Shown here piece after piece: positions 44,461 through 59,500 of a stretch of DNA of 64,000 bases (position 1 is the first letter of the stretch; each line of letters opens with the position of its first letter). The notes beneath the pieces are model-generated. The model was not told the origin of the DNA and searched no databases. It worked only from the letters and a program-made list of their open reading frames with translations. Position numbers and translations under genes: made by a program. This stretch comes from Tubiluchus corallicola (taxonomy: Eukaryota; Priapulida; Priapulimorpha; Priapulimorphida; Tubiluchidae). The stretch covers positions 819,501 through 883,500 of the forward strand of contig JAQGDQ010000035.1 of the NCBI GenBank assembly GCA_030141605.1, written 5' to 3'.

Positions 44461-46713
44461 GCCAGCTGAGATTATATTACATAAGAGTCAATGAGGATAT
44501 TTGTTAACCGTACTGCACACATTGTATTATTCTTATCATATTGTACTCAATTTTATTGTTTTAGTTTATGGGTGAAATTTAATCGGTACAGCATTCGCAA
44601 ACTTAGATTTGCGTAAAATTTTAATTGTGATTATGGTACTACAGCATCAGATATGTGTGCAATTAACCGGTCACATTTCACAGTTATCAGAAGAAACACG
44701 GCTTATAGCAACTGGTATATAATCAATGAGAATAGTGATAATTTCATTATTAGTGGTTTTCTGAATATGTCAAATGTACCCATATAAGTCAAAGTTCGTG
44801 TTGCAATGGATGCAGATAGTTTTATGAGGTACAATAATATAACTTCTGGGAATATGATAACTTTTACTTTGTATATACTATTGTGATGCCGTCTATGAAC
44901 GATAACAAGGATTCATACTTTACTACATGTATTAACTAAAAAAATTATATAAAAAAAAGAAAATAAAGAAAAAGTAAAATGAAACACTTAACAAGAGTTT
45001 ATAGCTGACACTTACGTGTGGAGTCGAAGTGCAAACCAAAAGATTAAACAAAAAATTACTGAATCTCTACTGACTTAATAACAGTAACCAAGAAAGAAAA
45101 CAAAATTAAACCGAAGCCGAACATGGCCCAGAACGCACTGCCCTCGAATCTACGAGAACAGGTTACACGCTCGAGAAAATTGGCCTAGAAAACTGAGCTC
45201 TCATTGGCCCACGCAATTTTACATTCAATACACTACATTTTCATGAAGCCCGTGGTTTCCGAAACTGTTTAATCCTGCGACCCGCCACAGTATTTCTTAC
45301 CGTAACTTCTAATTTTATGCGATTTTAACTATAGATTTTTAACATTGCGTACCATGGTTTAGATTTTTATGTATGTATGTGGTTTTAAGCTAAAATAAAC
45401 TGAAAAACTAGACTAAACACGAACTCGTTGTTGTGTGTACAACAACTAGTAGCAAGCGCTATCACTAAACGAACATAGTCACTTATCTAGCCTAGGCTAA
45501 TTTAACCTAACCGGTTCATAAGATGTTAAAGCTAGTGAATAAACCTAAAGAAATTGGGATAAACCTAACCTAACTAAGCAATTTAAACAGGATTAATACA
45601 GTGAAACTAAATGCATTAAGTACAACGGCAGTTTCTCAAGTACTTCTAGTAAAAAGGGAGGTTTCCAAGCCTTCTAGTGTAGTACTTGTGAAGTGACAGT
45701 TTCAGACTTATGAGTTCGGCTAGATCTTGAACGATCAACACTGTTCAAACTGCCACCTCAGCTGCTACAAAGGCGCCGCATGACATATGTCTATATGACT
45801 TTTCAGGCAGGTGTACATGTCACACGATCAGTGCCAAAAGCCGAATGCTGATAGGAAGTAGTCACTGTATGAAATAATAACAACTGTATAGAAACTAACC
45901 AAAGGAAAACCCTGTTACATGTGCTTTAAAGCCTTTAATGTAATTCGGATAGCCCTAAACTGTTTTAACAGGCGTAGCGACAAGCGAATTAAAAGAACGC
46001 TTTAGCCGCCCTCAATAAAGTACTGCAGGGTAACACTAAAATTTGTATTTTAATGCCAATATTACGAGCCGTCAAAAATCCATCTGAAAGACCCAGTTTG
46101 TTATCAAAAAGCAAATATTAAGCAGTGGTCTTACAGGTAAATACAAATGGTAGAACGTCCTATTATGAAGAGCCGATAAACGGGATAACAGAATTCTGGG
46201 TATCCCCCTTTTCAAATATTCTTTTGCGGGTATTACTGTATGAAAGCTAAACGGATTGGATGTAAAATATCTTTGAATCTTTAAAAGCAGGAAATGAGAA
46301 CAGCGTAGGCCCGCATGTAAAACGGGGAAGCGCTTCTAGATCGGCAATTAGAGATGCAATGAATTTATGTTTGCTAAAAACACCTTGTGAAATACGTATA
46401 ATCAAGACAACAGCATCTTAAATGCACTTCAGAGGTTTAAGAAATTAGTTTCTTAATTCTCCACGAAAATTTGTAGCGCTGCATTATTTCCTGTAATAGA
46501 ACATTGCTGACTGGTGAGTGTATTGCTTATAGCTTTACAGAAATTTATAAAACGTGGAGCAATGGGATTGGTTTAGTAGCAGAGGCGATCGAAATTTTAG
46601 TTATCGCAAAAAGGAAGTTTCACAAGCCCGTACAATAGGAGTACAGTTAGAAATGACGACTCTAAAACGACTCTGATGCAAATAAGTTACAGACAGACTT
46701 TGTGAAATCCGTC
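44461..46713. other. Region upstream of the CUB gene
   Basis: No ORF of note and no element termini seen. A CCTAACCTAAC-like stretch (45510-45575) is too short and irregular to be telomeric. The CUB gene promoter should be near its right end; I cannot identify a core motif. Confidence 0.45.
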
Positions 46714-46804
46714 ATGTATAATGCTTTGTTCGCTCCTTTTATTTTGTCTACGCTTAGCACGGCGGTCGCACTACGATTAGGTTATGATGAGGGACAAACA
46801 GAAG
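46714..46804 (+). CDS. CUB gene exon 1, signal peptide
   Basis: ATG at 46714 with G at -3; 91 bp; donor GAAG|GTAAAT at 46805 in phase 1. The single left-over G combines with GT at the start of exon 2 to make Gly. Found by working back from the exon 2 phase. Confidence 0.65.
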
Positions 46805-47502
46805 GTAAATCAAATTGCTGCAAAGCACTGACTTACTTTACACTTTTATTCTACTTGCTTATATTGAAGTGAAACGTCATCCCAGTGATATCTCATCGGT
46901 GCTCTGCATAATTTCATCCCTAAGACAATTCTACGGAGCTATTATGATAAATTTTTGTGATAAATTAGTTTACTTGGATGTTTCAGAGTTATGAAATAAT
47001 AACAATATTTCGAAAACATTGCAAGTGAATTAGTAAAATGAAATATAACTGATTTTATAGTTAAAAATTAATTTATGCATGAAAGGCATATGAGATAAAG
47101 TACTCAACTAAGAAAGTAAACTATACAGTGTTCCTATTATTTTCTTAAGCATATAAATTAAATTTTACTCCATAAGCAGATTTTTTTACTAAATTCCACA
47201 TACAAAAGTTACTGTACCGTATTCTCCGACAAAAACCTCCACTCCCGAAAATAATCTTATTAAAATTAATATGAGTTTAATTTAATTTTTACGTACAGCA
47301 GTTTTTTTATGGAAATCAGTTCAAGCTGCTAATATTATAGATGGGCCAACGTGCCTCAGTACTAGCAAACAGAAAATTATAAACAAGAGGGTTAATTTAC
47401 CTTTTCAGACGTGTGCAAAATGTTATTAGTTGAACGATTTTCCGCTTTGCAGCCATCTTTGAATTTGCACTTTTTCGAACACTCTTAAACAAACTTTCTC
47501 AA

Positions 47503-47541
<39 letters not shown>

Positions 47542-50500
47542 GCTATTATTATTATATTTCGTACTATTACATATAGATACAGCAAATAATAGCACTTAAC
47601 GACGCTTTTAAAAAAAAGCGGGGCTTTTTTTACATTTGATCTCAATTTTAACTAAATATATTGAAAAGTTATTAAAGTTTATATCTGTGCACATCTCTTA
47701 TTACGTACTTTTTAATAGCGCTCCTTGAGTTGGCTTGGCAGTGTCAACTATGAGCAACTGTGACTGTCATGGAAACAACGAACTAAATATTAAAATTAAT
47801 GCTGTTTTGCATTCTATAAGCAATTTAAGTTTCATAATATATATATATAGCAGTGTACAGATTTGAAAATTTATAAAGTTTCATTGCAAGTATATAACAG
47901 TTAAAATTGTTGTTAACTTCGCGACATAATGTTATGTTAATAATTTCGTATTTTATATGTTTCATAACCGATTTTCGATAATAATTTACAGCAGTTTACC
48001 ATTATTTTGCTGTTGGATTGAAAGTATGTTTAGGAGTGCAATTTGCACTTGCATTGTAGTACACATGTTTTAATTAATCTCTCGAATACCTTTTATTAGA
48101 TAAATCAGGCAAACTGTTTACCCAGGCTCTTTGCAAAGTTGACCCTGCAGCCGTTTTAGCAATAATTGCTAAAACATAAAGGTAGAAACAAAAAGGAAAA
48201 CTGAGACTTTGCAAATTAAAAGAAAAATTCAGATTTAACTGATTACATTCTGATAATGCTCACAAAAGTAAAATTCTGATTTTGCAATATGTACTGCCTT
48301 CAACCAACAACAGCAATTCCATCTAAATTAATTACATTATTATTATTATTTATTTATTTATTTATTATTATTATTTATTATTATTATTACTTTGTAGGTG
48401 CTTGTGCTCCGGGAGGCAAGGCTTACATCAATGTTAACAAATCCGTAATTCATATAATTAGCCCAGGTTATGATGACAATAAACAGTATGATTATTTTGA
48501 AGATTGCACCTGGTTAATTGCAGCTCCTATTGGGCAGGTATGTTAGAATATGACTAAAACAAGTGCAAGTTCTTGCGCTGGTGGCCAAGGCAGTAATAAT
48601 GGTTAAATAGTCGATTCATCTAGTATCCCAATGTCACTGTGTCAGTTATAGGAAATATAAATTATTTTTGTGAAACAACGGATCACACATTTTAAATAAG
48701 TTCAAGTATTCTATCATCAACTCTTTAGTTAAGAGAGCTCTCAAAATTTACTCTTCACAAACAATGTTGAAATTGGAACTCCAAAACATTACTGCCAGAA
48801 CCACAGTGTTCTTGGATCGCTTTTGTTTTTATGTTTTATTAATGATTTACCTGATGTTATTGATGCTATAACAGCAAAGTTATTTGCAGATGATGTAAAG
48901 CTCTATCAATGTTTTTGGTCAAGTCATCTTCATTCAGCCCTGGATTCAATCAATTTATGGGCTAATGAGTGGCAACTAGTTATAGCCATACCGAAATCCA
49001 ATGTTATATACATTGGCAATGCTAATCCGGGCCATGAATATCACTTTTTTGACTCTTATTTGCCCGTCGAAACAAGTGCGCATGATTAGTGTTATAATTT
49101 CTCATGACCTGAAATGGACAAACCAATGCATTGGGCCAATAGAATTACAAATATGTTGTTTAGAATGTTTCCTACTGATGATAAAGGCATATTGTTAAAA
49201 TCGTTCATAGTTTACATAAGACCTATTGTAGAGTATTGCTTGCCAGTCTGGAATCCAGCTTTATTAGGGTAATGTTGACCGTATAGAAAGTGTGCAGCGA
49301 TACTTTACTCGACGCCTGTTTTATAGATGTAATTTAATGTATATGCCATATCCTAAGCCTCTGGAGATTCTACATCTAAAGTCTTTAGAGGATAGACGCA
49401 TTCAAAGAGATTTAGCTTTATTCTACCAAATTATTCATAGCGAAGTTGATGTTGACTTTGACAATTTTTTACTCGTGTATCTTGCAATAGAACAAGGCAA
49501 AATCATTCTCTGAAGTTTTTCGTGCGTCGATCAGCTAAAGTATCAATTGGTCAATTTTTCTCAAATCGTGTTGTACCGATTTGGAACTCATTGCCTGCAT
49601 ATGTTGATGGTGCACCCCTCGTAACGGCACAAAATATTAAGTTATTTAAAAGCCCCTTATCTAAAGTTAAGTTGTATAAATTCCTTGTACACAATAGACG
49701 CATGTAAGCAGTTAATCTCTTTGTGTCCTTACCACACTCTTGTAAATATTTTAGTTGTATGTTTTTTGCCAACGGGTTTTATTTTATATTGTTTTTATTG
49801 GCTGTATTTTACTATTGGGTGTGAATAAAATAAATAAAATAAAGAAATAAATAGAAGGTGATACCAAACCTAAGGCCAGCGAGTGTTAAAAAGCAAACAA
49901 CCACGTTATCCAATAGGACTGACCAGTCTAACACAAACTCACTGAGTTCCATTAATACTAATGCGCCAGTCTCTCTTACATAATACAAAGGAATGCGTTT
50001 TTTAACATTAGACATTCAGCTAAAATCAGTGCAATTTTTATATGTAATTTAGAGGGAATTCAGCTTTTCTCAGTAATTTGTTTTCAAATATACCACCAAT
50101 ACCCGCTAGTATTGCTAGCCACATGAGTCCCACCTTTAATTGTTTGTGAATTTAAACATCACAGATAAGGCAAACAATACATTACTTGACGATACAACCA
50201 ATGCAGTTCTGAAGGCAAAGTTAAAAGCAGCAAAATCTGAAAGGGCGCTCTTCTGTTTGCTGCGAAACTATAACATAAAAATTAAAGCGATAAGGGCAGC
50301 ACAAAACAAATATAAATAATTAATAGAAGAACCATATTTTATAAAATTAACCCAGTACTTAACGGTAATATAAAATTAAACCAGAACGTGACTCGAGGTT
50401 TTATCTACAATTTGCTAATATTATAACACCATCCACTGTCTGTTTGCTACATCTAGTGACAGAAAACACAAACTTTTTTCCGTATCAATGCCTGCTAACT

Positions 50501-53500
50501 TTTTTCTTTGTTGTTTATTTCCTAATTAGCCAGCTTGGCTGTTTTTAAATTGGTTAAAATGTTTGAGGTATCTACTCATTTTATTTTGGATTAAGGATTT
50601 TAACATGAATTTAGTTTTAACTTAGTGAGTTTATTTCAGTAGTTCTGAGTTTTTGTTTATATAAGTTTTTTGTAGTGCACTATAAATTTTTAAACATGTT
50701 CACAAGTTAAAATTCTATATAACATAAAATAGTTGAAAGGTTAAGCCGTAGTAAAATTTATCTAATATTGTGAGTCAATTTTTTAATGAATTTTAATAAA
50801 CATGAATTTTTATTTCACAATAATAGTCATCTATATTTTGAAAATAAAAATAGAAAAATAGAAAAGTGAAAAACATTTACATGAAGGTTGCAGAAAAAGC
50901 CCTGGCATGTTACTGCCATTTTGACACTATGGAGGGTTACAGCTGAATCTCGCGTCTACAGTGTACCAGAGAACTCATAGAGTATGACCAAGGAATGAGG
51001 CTTGCCTGGAGTATTAGCTCAATGTATATAATGGGTTATCATTACTTATCATTAAACCTAAAAGAGATAGATAATTAAATAGTGACATAGAATGTGGTAT
51101 AAGGTGTCATGTTACACTCTAAAATGATTACGTACATATTGGACTGCTGTCCGCTTTTAACGGAGGCAGGACGGATGGCACCGCGGCCTACCCCGTGCGG
51201 CATGTCTCAATTAAGTCGCTCAACGCCAAACCAAAACAGAACCCGAATAATAAAGTCGAAATGTCAATTTATTACTAAATATTACAAATAGCTTACCTAA
51301 AAGAACGGAGTTTGCGGCAAAGCCTGTGAAATGTGAACAGAGCTGCAATGAAAGACACGACCACTGACAAGGATCTACAGCAGACCTTTTATAAGCTCAG
51401 GTGTGCACGTGACTAGTGGCTTTTAGTAACACAAGGTCAGAATACGAGTCTATGTGCTAGATAAAGCCACGTTCACATGCACACCTGAGTCTACTGTATT
51501 CCCTGCCAGCATTACACTTCATCTCATCACAGCCCTGCAGTACACCGTCCCCCTTCCTCCAGACAAACAAGTCCCTTCTTCGAAGATCTAGTCTTCCATC
51601 GGGAGGGACAAGAACAGCTAGCCACACAGACCAGAAGCAAGTCCGAGCACTGCTAATCGGCAATACAAAAAGTTTTTCCTTCCATTAATCAAATAGAATC
51701 ACAGAAATATTTTGTAAAGACTGACAATTCTACAAAACAACATGAGCTAGTGTATAATGCCTACTGAATTACAAATTAAAAGATGAAAACATTGTTACTT
51801 TTCTTGCTTGAATAAGTTAAAGTTAAACATTGCATTTCTAGTAACAACAATTTCAATATAACGGCGAGTTGACTTAGAAAACTTCCAACTAAATATGCCT
51901 AAGAATGTCTACGTAAGAATGCAAAAATGAACGAAATAAATGTAATCAGATATCATCCGCTATCCGTAAATAAACGTAACGTAGCGTAAATAATTCGCAC
52001 GATCTGCAATTCTTAATGATTCACCAATCATGTCTCAACAAGCAAATGCAAGTAAGGTGTGAGGTGTGGACTAGCCCTTAGCCAAGCAACAACGCATCCG
52101 ATACCACGGGTTCAACACCTGGGTTGGTAGAGCTTGCCTGGAAAAGATGAACGCTAGTACTCATGTCAAGCATACAGTTAGTTCAAGTGAATTTTCACTG
52201 CAGACCCAGCATAAGATTTATTGAGCTTAAGTATTGGCTCCTATGGCGAAAAATGTCGATTCTCCAAAAATTTCCAAAATAGCTGTGCTGTACAACAGAA
52301 AAAATGTAGTAAATCTGCTTACACCAACTATATTCGTAGCGGGAAACAAAAACAAAAAGTTATATGCCACTTTATCTTTAAATAAATCAACATCTTTGAT
52401 AAGCAACAACAATGCTAACAACTTAACTTCTAAAAAAATTTTAACACCTTACCGTGTTCGATTAACTTACGCAACCAAGGGCTGGTCAGTGGTCAAAGTC
52501 GCTCTGTTCACATGGTAGCCAACAGACAAGGCTTTGTCGCGAAGCTAGAAATAGGACCTCGAAGAACGAAAGCAACAACAATAAACGTCAATTAACGAAA
52601 AAGACTAATTAGAACTAGTCATCAACTGGAATCGGTTGACTTAAAACAACGAAATTGAGAATTTCGATCACGACTATATTCTCGTACATCTTAGATGAAA
52701 CAGTCCAAACAAACAGTAATTGTTTAGCAAAAGTAAAATGTTTGTTCTGCCATTTATCTCTCGAAATATGTTCAATTCTTGGTTCCTCAGCTGCAAAAAA
52801 AACAAAATTTTTACATTTTGAGACATGCTTATTAAGTAAATTATATCATTCGAGTTAAACAAGCATCTAGTCACGTATTTTCGTATTTGACATGTGTAAG
52901 TAGACGCAACTCCATTCTTAAGTGCTAATTTGGATGTGTCACATAGAATAGTTACTGGAATTACGAAAATGTTTCGCGTAAATAATTCTATGAGTGCATC
53001 TAAACTCGAGCATTTTCTTGCTTGTAAAGTGAGGGTTAAGATGAGAGAACTCTTCTAGCATTTCATTTCTCAAGTCTCGGAATTGCGTATTCGATGTGCA
53101 GTAGGGTCTTCATAAATGAAGTTTCCATGGAGGGTTGTAGGTTGTCTTGTCCTGCGGGGGTAAGGTCGGGGAGGACTGGACGGCAACTGGACGTCAACGG
53201 CTGCATTGGCTTCCAAAAAGGTTAGTGGTGTGCTAGAATGGGTCTCGCTTGATACGAGAACAGGATTAATAAAAGTTGGAGAGAGAACAGGCTCCGGTAA
53301 CGTAGGTTGTGATGTTACATTATGATCGGATTGAAACGATTTGGGTTGTCTATCAACAGCTTTTCTATTGTTTATCTCAAGATTACACTCAACATTGCTC
53401 CTAGAATGGTTCACCTGGGTAGACTGCTTGCCTGAAAGAGGCGTGCGTACACTATCGCCGGACTTTACAGAGGAGTCCTCAGCAATTGCTGAACTGGAGC

Positions 53501-56500
53501 TACCAGGAAGCCATTCGCTAATGAGTTGCGAGTTGATTCGTCGGGAATAAATTCAGCAGAGTCGGCTGTGTCAAGTAAATTAAGAGTGGTTGAGCCAGGA
53601 AAATCAACTCTTTCGGGTGTGGATGTTCGTGGTTTTGATATAGGCGGAGAGAAGGTGGGCATTGAAAGCCGTACATCACCGTTGGATGAATTGTCATGGG
53701 AAAGGGAAAGTGGATCACGAATGGGAATTAAGGCTGGCATGGAGGAATTAAGTAGTTCTGGAATTTTGGCTAGAAAACTCGATGCATTTTCATTGTGCTC
53801 ATCATTATAATCAGCTATTCTGCATGGTGAGTATGGAGGTGGCGGCAATCCGAAGGAATCGAGTGATACAGAACGATCAACTGCAGTCAGCTGAGGCTCG
53901 AGTTCAATGTTTTGTTCAATTTTAGATTTATCGATGCCCGATGGATCGGCATTGAAGTTATCGGCGGCCGATTTATCGCTTCGGGATCAAGGCTATAAGT
54001 TACTGTAGCTTGGCTGTCAGATAATTCATTGAGTGAAGGCGTTTCACCAGGTATCCAGGAAAATCCAGTGGCTGGCGTATAACGCCACAGACGATCTGCA
54101 TGAACAATTTTGCATCTTTGTCTTGGTCCCGGCAAACGTATACGATAGACAACATCTGAGAGGCGTGTTATAATTTCATAAGGTCCTTGCCAATCAGACT
54201 GAAGCTTTGGACTGCGACCGATTTTACGCTGAGGGTTAAAAAACCAAACTTTTTCCCCAACAGAAAATTGAACATCACGAGAACGGACATTATAGCGTCT
54301 ACGCATTGTTTCATGAGAAATGCGGAGGTTTTCTCTAATGAAATGGTGAACGTCATGTAGACGATTCTGAAGATTTTTAACATACTGGACGACAGTACTT
54401 GAATCAAAGTTTGAAGGTGGGCGTCCTAATAGATCAAGAGGCAGCCTTAGTTCTCTACCAAACGTGGCTTGAGCAGGTGTGAATCCAGTTGGGTCATGTA
54501 CGGCTGATCTGTATGAAGGCAAAAACAAAGGAATCTTTTCATCGCAATCACGCTGATGGGCACTAGTGAATTGTGCAAGCTGTCGGGAAATGGTCCGTAT
54601 AAAGCGCTCGCACATTCCATCGCTTTTTGGGTTAAGCGCAGTCGTTCGAGTTTTCTCAATACCCATAAGATTACAGCATTGATGAAAGATCTTACTTTCA
54701 AAATTTCGGCCTTGGTCTGAATGAATTTCGTTTGGTAACCCAAATCGGCAAAAGAAATCGTTTACCAATACTGCAGCTATAGTCTCGGCTTCTTGGTTCG
54801 GCAAGGGATAGCATTCCGGCGATTTTGAGAAATAATCCATTGCAACTAATATGTATTTGTTGTTAGAATTAGACAACGGAAAAGGACCTGCCACGTCAAT
54901 GGCGATTCGTTCCATAGGGGCGCCCACACGGTATAGTTGTAAAGGTGCACAAGGTTTTCGCTGCGGTCCCTTTTTCTTGCAACAAATTTCGCAAGTTCGC
55001 GTCCATATTTCAACATCTTGCCGCATTCCCGGCCAAAAAAAGTGCTGCCGCAGTAAATCAAGAGTTTTGTTTTGTCCAAAATGGCCTGCAGTTGGAGATG
55101 AATGCATTTCCGTTAAAACGTTTTCGCGAAAAGCGCGAGGGACTAACCATTGCCAGCGAGTAAGACTCCCTTCAAATTTCAGCTGCAAAATGCCATCTTT
55201 TAAACGCAGTGTGTCCCAATGCGCTAAAACCGCTTTAGCGTCTCTACTAAGTGGTGATCGCTGTTCCCATGTTAGTTTTTCGCTTGACGTTTCAAGAAAC
55301 GCTATGACTGGTGCTAGATCTTTATCATTTAATTGACCTTTAAAATCTAGTTCAGTATCACGCAAAGTTGTTCCGACTTTGACTAATTTTGCCGGTTCAG
55401 TGATTTCTGGTTTCACACATTTTGATGCCTGACTAATTTCACTGTCAACTTTACTTCCTAAGGCGGGCAGTAAGGCATTTTTGCTATTTTCAGCTTCTGA
55501 ATTGTTTGCTGTTCTCAGAGTTTCAAATTTTATTTCGCGTTTGTCGCAATGAGAGCACTCGTGTTCGCATGGCCGTCTAGACAGCGCGTCTGCATTCGCG
55601 TGACTTTTACCGGGCCTATGCTCTATCTTGTACTGATATTGGTCCAATTTCGCAAGCCATCGAGCTAATTGTCCTTCCGGGCGCTTAAGCGTGCGAAGCC
55701 ACCGAAGTGCCGCATGATCGGTGCGTATAGAAAAGGGTTTTCCGTAAAGATAGTGATGGAAGTTGCTCACCGCTTTTATCACGGCCATGAGTTCACGTCT
55801 AGTGGCACAGTAATTGCGTTCTGCGGGGCTAAGTATTTGCCTGAAATAGGCAATTACACGTTCATGTCCATTTTGGACTTGAGAGAGTACAGCACCGATG
55901 GCGACATTACTAGCATCGGTGTCAAGTATGAAATCTTTATCGAACTGAGGATACGCCAGTACAGGGGAGGAAGTAAGCAAGGCTTTAAATCTCTCAAAAG
56001 ACTGCTGCTGGTCTTGTAGCCACAAGAAAGGTTGATGTTTACGAGTTAGTTCGTGCAGTGGAGCTGCTATTTTTGCAAAGTCTTTGATGAAGCGCCTGTA
56101 GTAGGTACAAATGCCAAGAAAACTACGTAGCTCAGTCAAGTTTGTTGGTATAGGCCATTTCGCTACTGCATCAGTTTTTGCAGGATCGGTGTGTACTCCT
56201 TGGGAACTGACATTGTGTCCAATGTAGGCTACCTGCTTTTGTGTAAGTAGACATTTCTCAGCGTTAAGTTTAAGTCCGGCTGTTTGGAAGCGAGTGAAGA
56301 CCTCTTGTAGACGCTCCAAGTGTTCGTCAAAGGTGCGGCCATAAACTATGACGTCATCGAGGTAGATTAGTAGGGTATGCCAATGAAGGCCAGCCAGGAC
56401 CTGCTCCATAAGGCGTTCGAAAGTCGCTGGCGCATCCGTCAAGCCAAAAGGCATAGCCTTGAACTGCCAGAGGCCTCTACGTATAATGAAAGCCGTCTTT

Positions 56501-59500
56501 TCCTTGTCGTTAGGATGCATTTCGACCTGGTGATACCCAGATTTCAGGTCAAGGGTGGAAAACCATTCAGAGCCTGATAGTGCATCTATCGAGTCGTCTA
56601 TACGGGGTAAAGGATAACTGTCTTTGATGGTAATTGCATTTAGGGCTCTATAATCAATGCAGCATCTAGTGCCCCCGTTTTTCTTTCGTACTAAAACCAC
56701 TGCAGATGACCACGGGCTGCACGAAGGCTCGATCATACCTTGTGCTTCCATCTCTTCCATAGCTGCATCAAGCTGCTTGCGCTGCGTTTCACCGAGTCGC
56801 CGCGGTTGCACTTTAATTGGCGCATGATTGTCAGTGTTGATCGTGTGCTGGACCACGTTGGTCCGGCCGATATCTGCTGGTCCAGAAGAAAATAGCTGGT
56901 TGTTTTCAAGAGAAAGGCGTGCAAACGCTTAAGCTGTTTACTAGATAGATGCTCTTTACTTTTCTCGAGCAAATTTCGAACAGGTTCAGATAGATGGGTG
57001 CATTTGTTTAATTTTCTAATAGCACGAAAACCATTGCATTTTTGAACTGGTTTAGGTTTGAGTGGTTCAGGAAGTTCTTGCAAAACTTCCCACTGACCAA
57101 TCACTTCATTAGCTGATATAGTCACAGGTTCAGGTGACAAATTTGCAAGCAATGTTTTAACAGCATTTGCACCAGGGGCTGCAGTTACACGGCCAGTTAA
57201 AACACCTTCGCGACAGAAAAAGTCAGGATTTACACGGGTAATCATGCCTGTGGCAAGTGGCAACGGCACAGCTGGTCTACCTTCTAATACAGTTTCTTAG
57301 AATTAAGGCAAAATTATTCGTTTTACATTTAAAATATCAGTAGTACCGTCCGCCAAGGGAAAAATTTTAACAAACTGACCGTCTGGGAAAATCAATAAAT
57401 TTTTAGCTGTGTTCACGCTAACATGATTAGCACGAAGACAATCCAGGCCAAGCACACAATCATCACCTACAAGGTCATTCGAAAGCCAAACCGGTACTGC
57501 GCCAGACCACATTTCCGGTTCATTGCCAAGTTCCAAAGAAACATTAACTGGACCATACAATTCAAGCTCAGATCCGTTTGCGCTTAAAGCTTTGCGATTT
57601 TCTAATAAGATTTCTCCAGTTTGTAAGGAAAGAAATTCTTTTCTTACTGTTGTCTGACTCGCACCAGTGTCAACTAAAATGCGGCAAACACGACCGTTTA
57701 TTGAGCCGCGCACATACAGACCAAGGGCGGGCTGCTTATAAGCGTTTTTGTTACGAACCGACGCAGAATAATTACTGGCGTAATGCGATGCGGGTGCTCC
57801 TATGGAGACTGCTCGTCTAGTGCTCGGCTGTCTCCTTCTCCTGCCACCCGCTTTTAAAAATGCGAACGCCCACGACCGAAGTTGTTGTAATTAGCTGTTG
57901 ACTAGTAATAATTTTGGGGGGGTAGTCCCAGTACATGGATGATTTTGCCCCATATTTGCAGAAAAACCGTTGTTTTGGCAAAAATTATTAGAAAATTGTG
58001 CTCTATGGCGAGTTGGTTGGTCAGTCCAACTATGGGAAGGGGAAGAGCACTGTCTTGCTAAATGCCCAAAACCACCACAATTATAACAAACTGGGCCTGA
58101 ACCACGATCCATGGGTTTAGGAGACTTTTTCTGGCCAACATTTGAAACTCTGCCGTGTTTTTCAGGGGTGCGATTAGGAGCAGATTTGCTAACGTCGTTA
58201 TTTGGGCTTTTGGAATTCGAACTGGGGGGCGAGGTAGCAGGTAGGTGCTGAACCTTAATCGAGCTTTTGCTTGGGGGTTCGTTTTCTGTTACTCGTTTAG
58301 ACGTAGCCCGAATGGACTCACCTGTAAGTGCAGTAGCTAAAGCACTTGCGAGATCAGGCGGTACACTCTGCTGAATGTGTATTGCTAACTCAGAATCCAT
58401 TAAACAATCTACGAATTTATGAATTAGCTGCTGCTCAGCAGTTTTTGTGTCAACGGTTGGAAATGCACGATGATAAAGAACGCGCAATTGCTCAGCGTAT
58501 TGCCTTAAATCTTCACCAGTGTGGCGTACTCTAGCGTTATAATGCGCACGATAAACGCTCTCTCTATTTTGATAGAGCCGACGAAAGGACGTCATAGTTA
58601 GACCTTTGCGCCTCTGGAATGACTTCCAGCACGCCCGCAGCACTCCCTTTTAATTTTAATGCTAACCGCGCACCAGCCTCGGTGTTGTCCCAGCCATAAG
58701 CCCGACGGAGAAGCTGGAACTGTGCCTCAAAACTTTCCCAATACACTGTCTCGCCATCAAAAGGTGGCAAACCTCGGAGTGCCTTTCACCGAGCTGCCCC
58801 ATGCTGATGTCACTCGCCATGTTTGCAGCTGCATTATCGACATTTTGTGCCACGGTGCTGGTTGCCAAACCCGTTTGTGCAGTAGAACAACCAGAAGTCC
58901 GCAAAATGGACTCGAAAGACTGGTCTAGGTTGCTTAGGTCAGTTTCAAAACGTACACGTGGGGTAGAGCCAGAAGGACCATTTTGAATCTGGCTAGACCC
59001 TTGATTTTGATGCTGTGCGTCAGCAGTGTCAGTGTTAGCCATTAAAGGGGTAGAACCCAAAAGATGCTTCTTTGCCAAAGTATCACCTGTTGTAGGCGTC
59101 TCTGGTTCGCGACATGCAGTAAAATCCAAAATGGCACTGGAAATTGCCTGAAGCAGCGTAGCAACCACATTTGTCAGGTCTTGAAAACTCTCAGAAATAC
59201 TAGACAACTGTTGTCTGATTTGATAGGTATCTGACGCGAAATTTTGCCCAAAATTTTGATTACTTGGACTAACTCGCGTGCCCAACGTTGCATTTGGATC
59301 ACTAGCCGCGTGCCATGAAAGAAAATCAATATTAGACATGCCCCAAGTACTCACGCTAGGCTGGGAAGAGGAATGTTGTGAAGCAACAGATAGCAAAAGT
59401 AGCTGACCTTGGCTTTGCCTTTGAACATTCAGGTAGCTTCGCTGCATTCAGTACAAAGGTTATGCACAGGGCAAGTAACAAAAGGATTAGTTGTATTACA

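Noticed and set aside
45500-45600. CCTAACC-like telomeric motif
   Set aside because: Only scattered words, no tandem array.
52227-52518. Possible env-like hydrophobic ORF in the gypsy 3' region
   Set aside because: Too short, overlaps an equally open antisense frame, and lacks a signal peptide, cleavage site and anchor arrangement.
54851-55336. 161-codon plus-strand ORF and other plus-strand ORFs within 53-59 kb
   Set aside because: Antisense shadows of the gypsy Pol and Gag frames.
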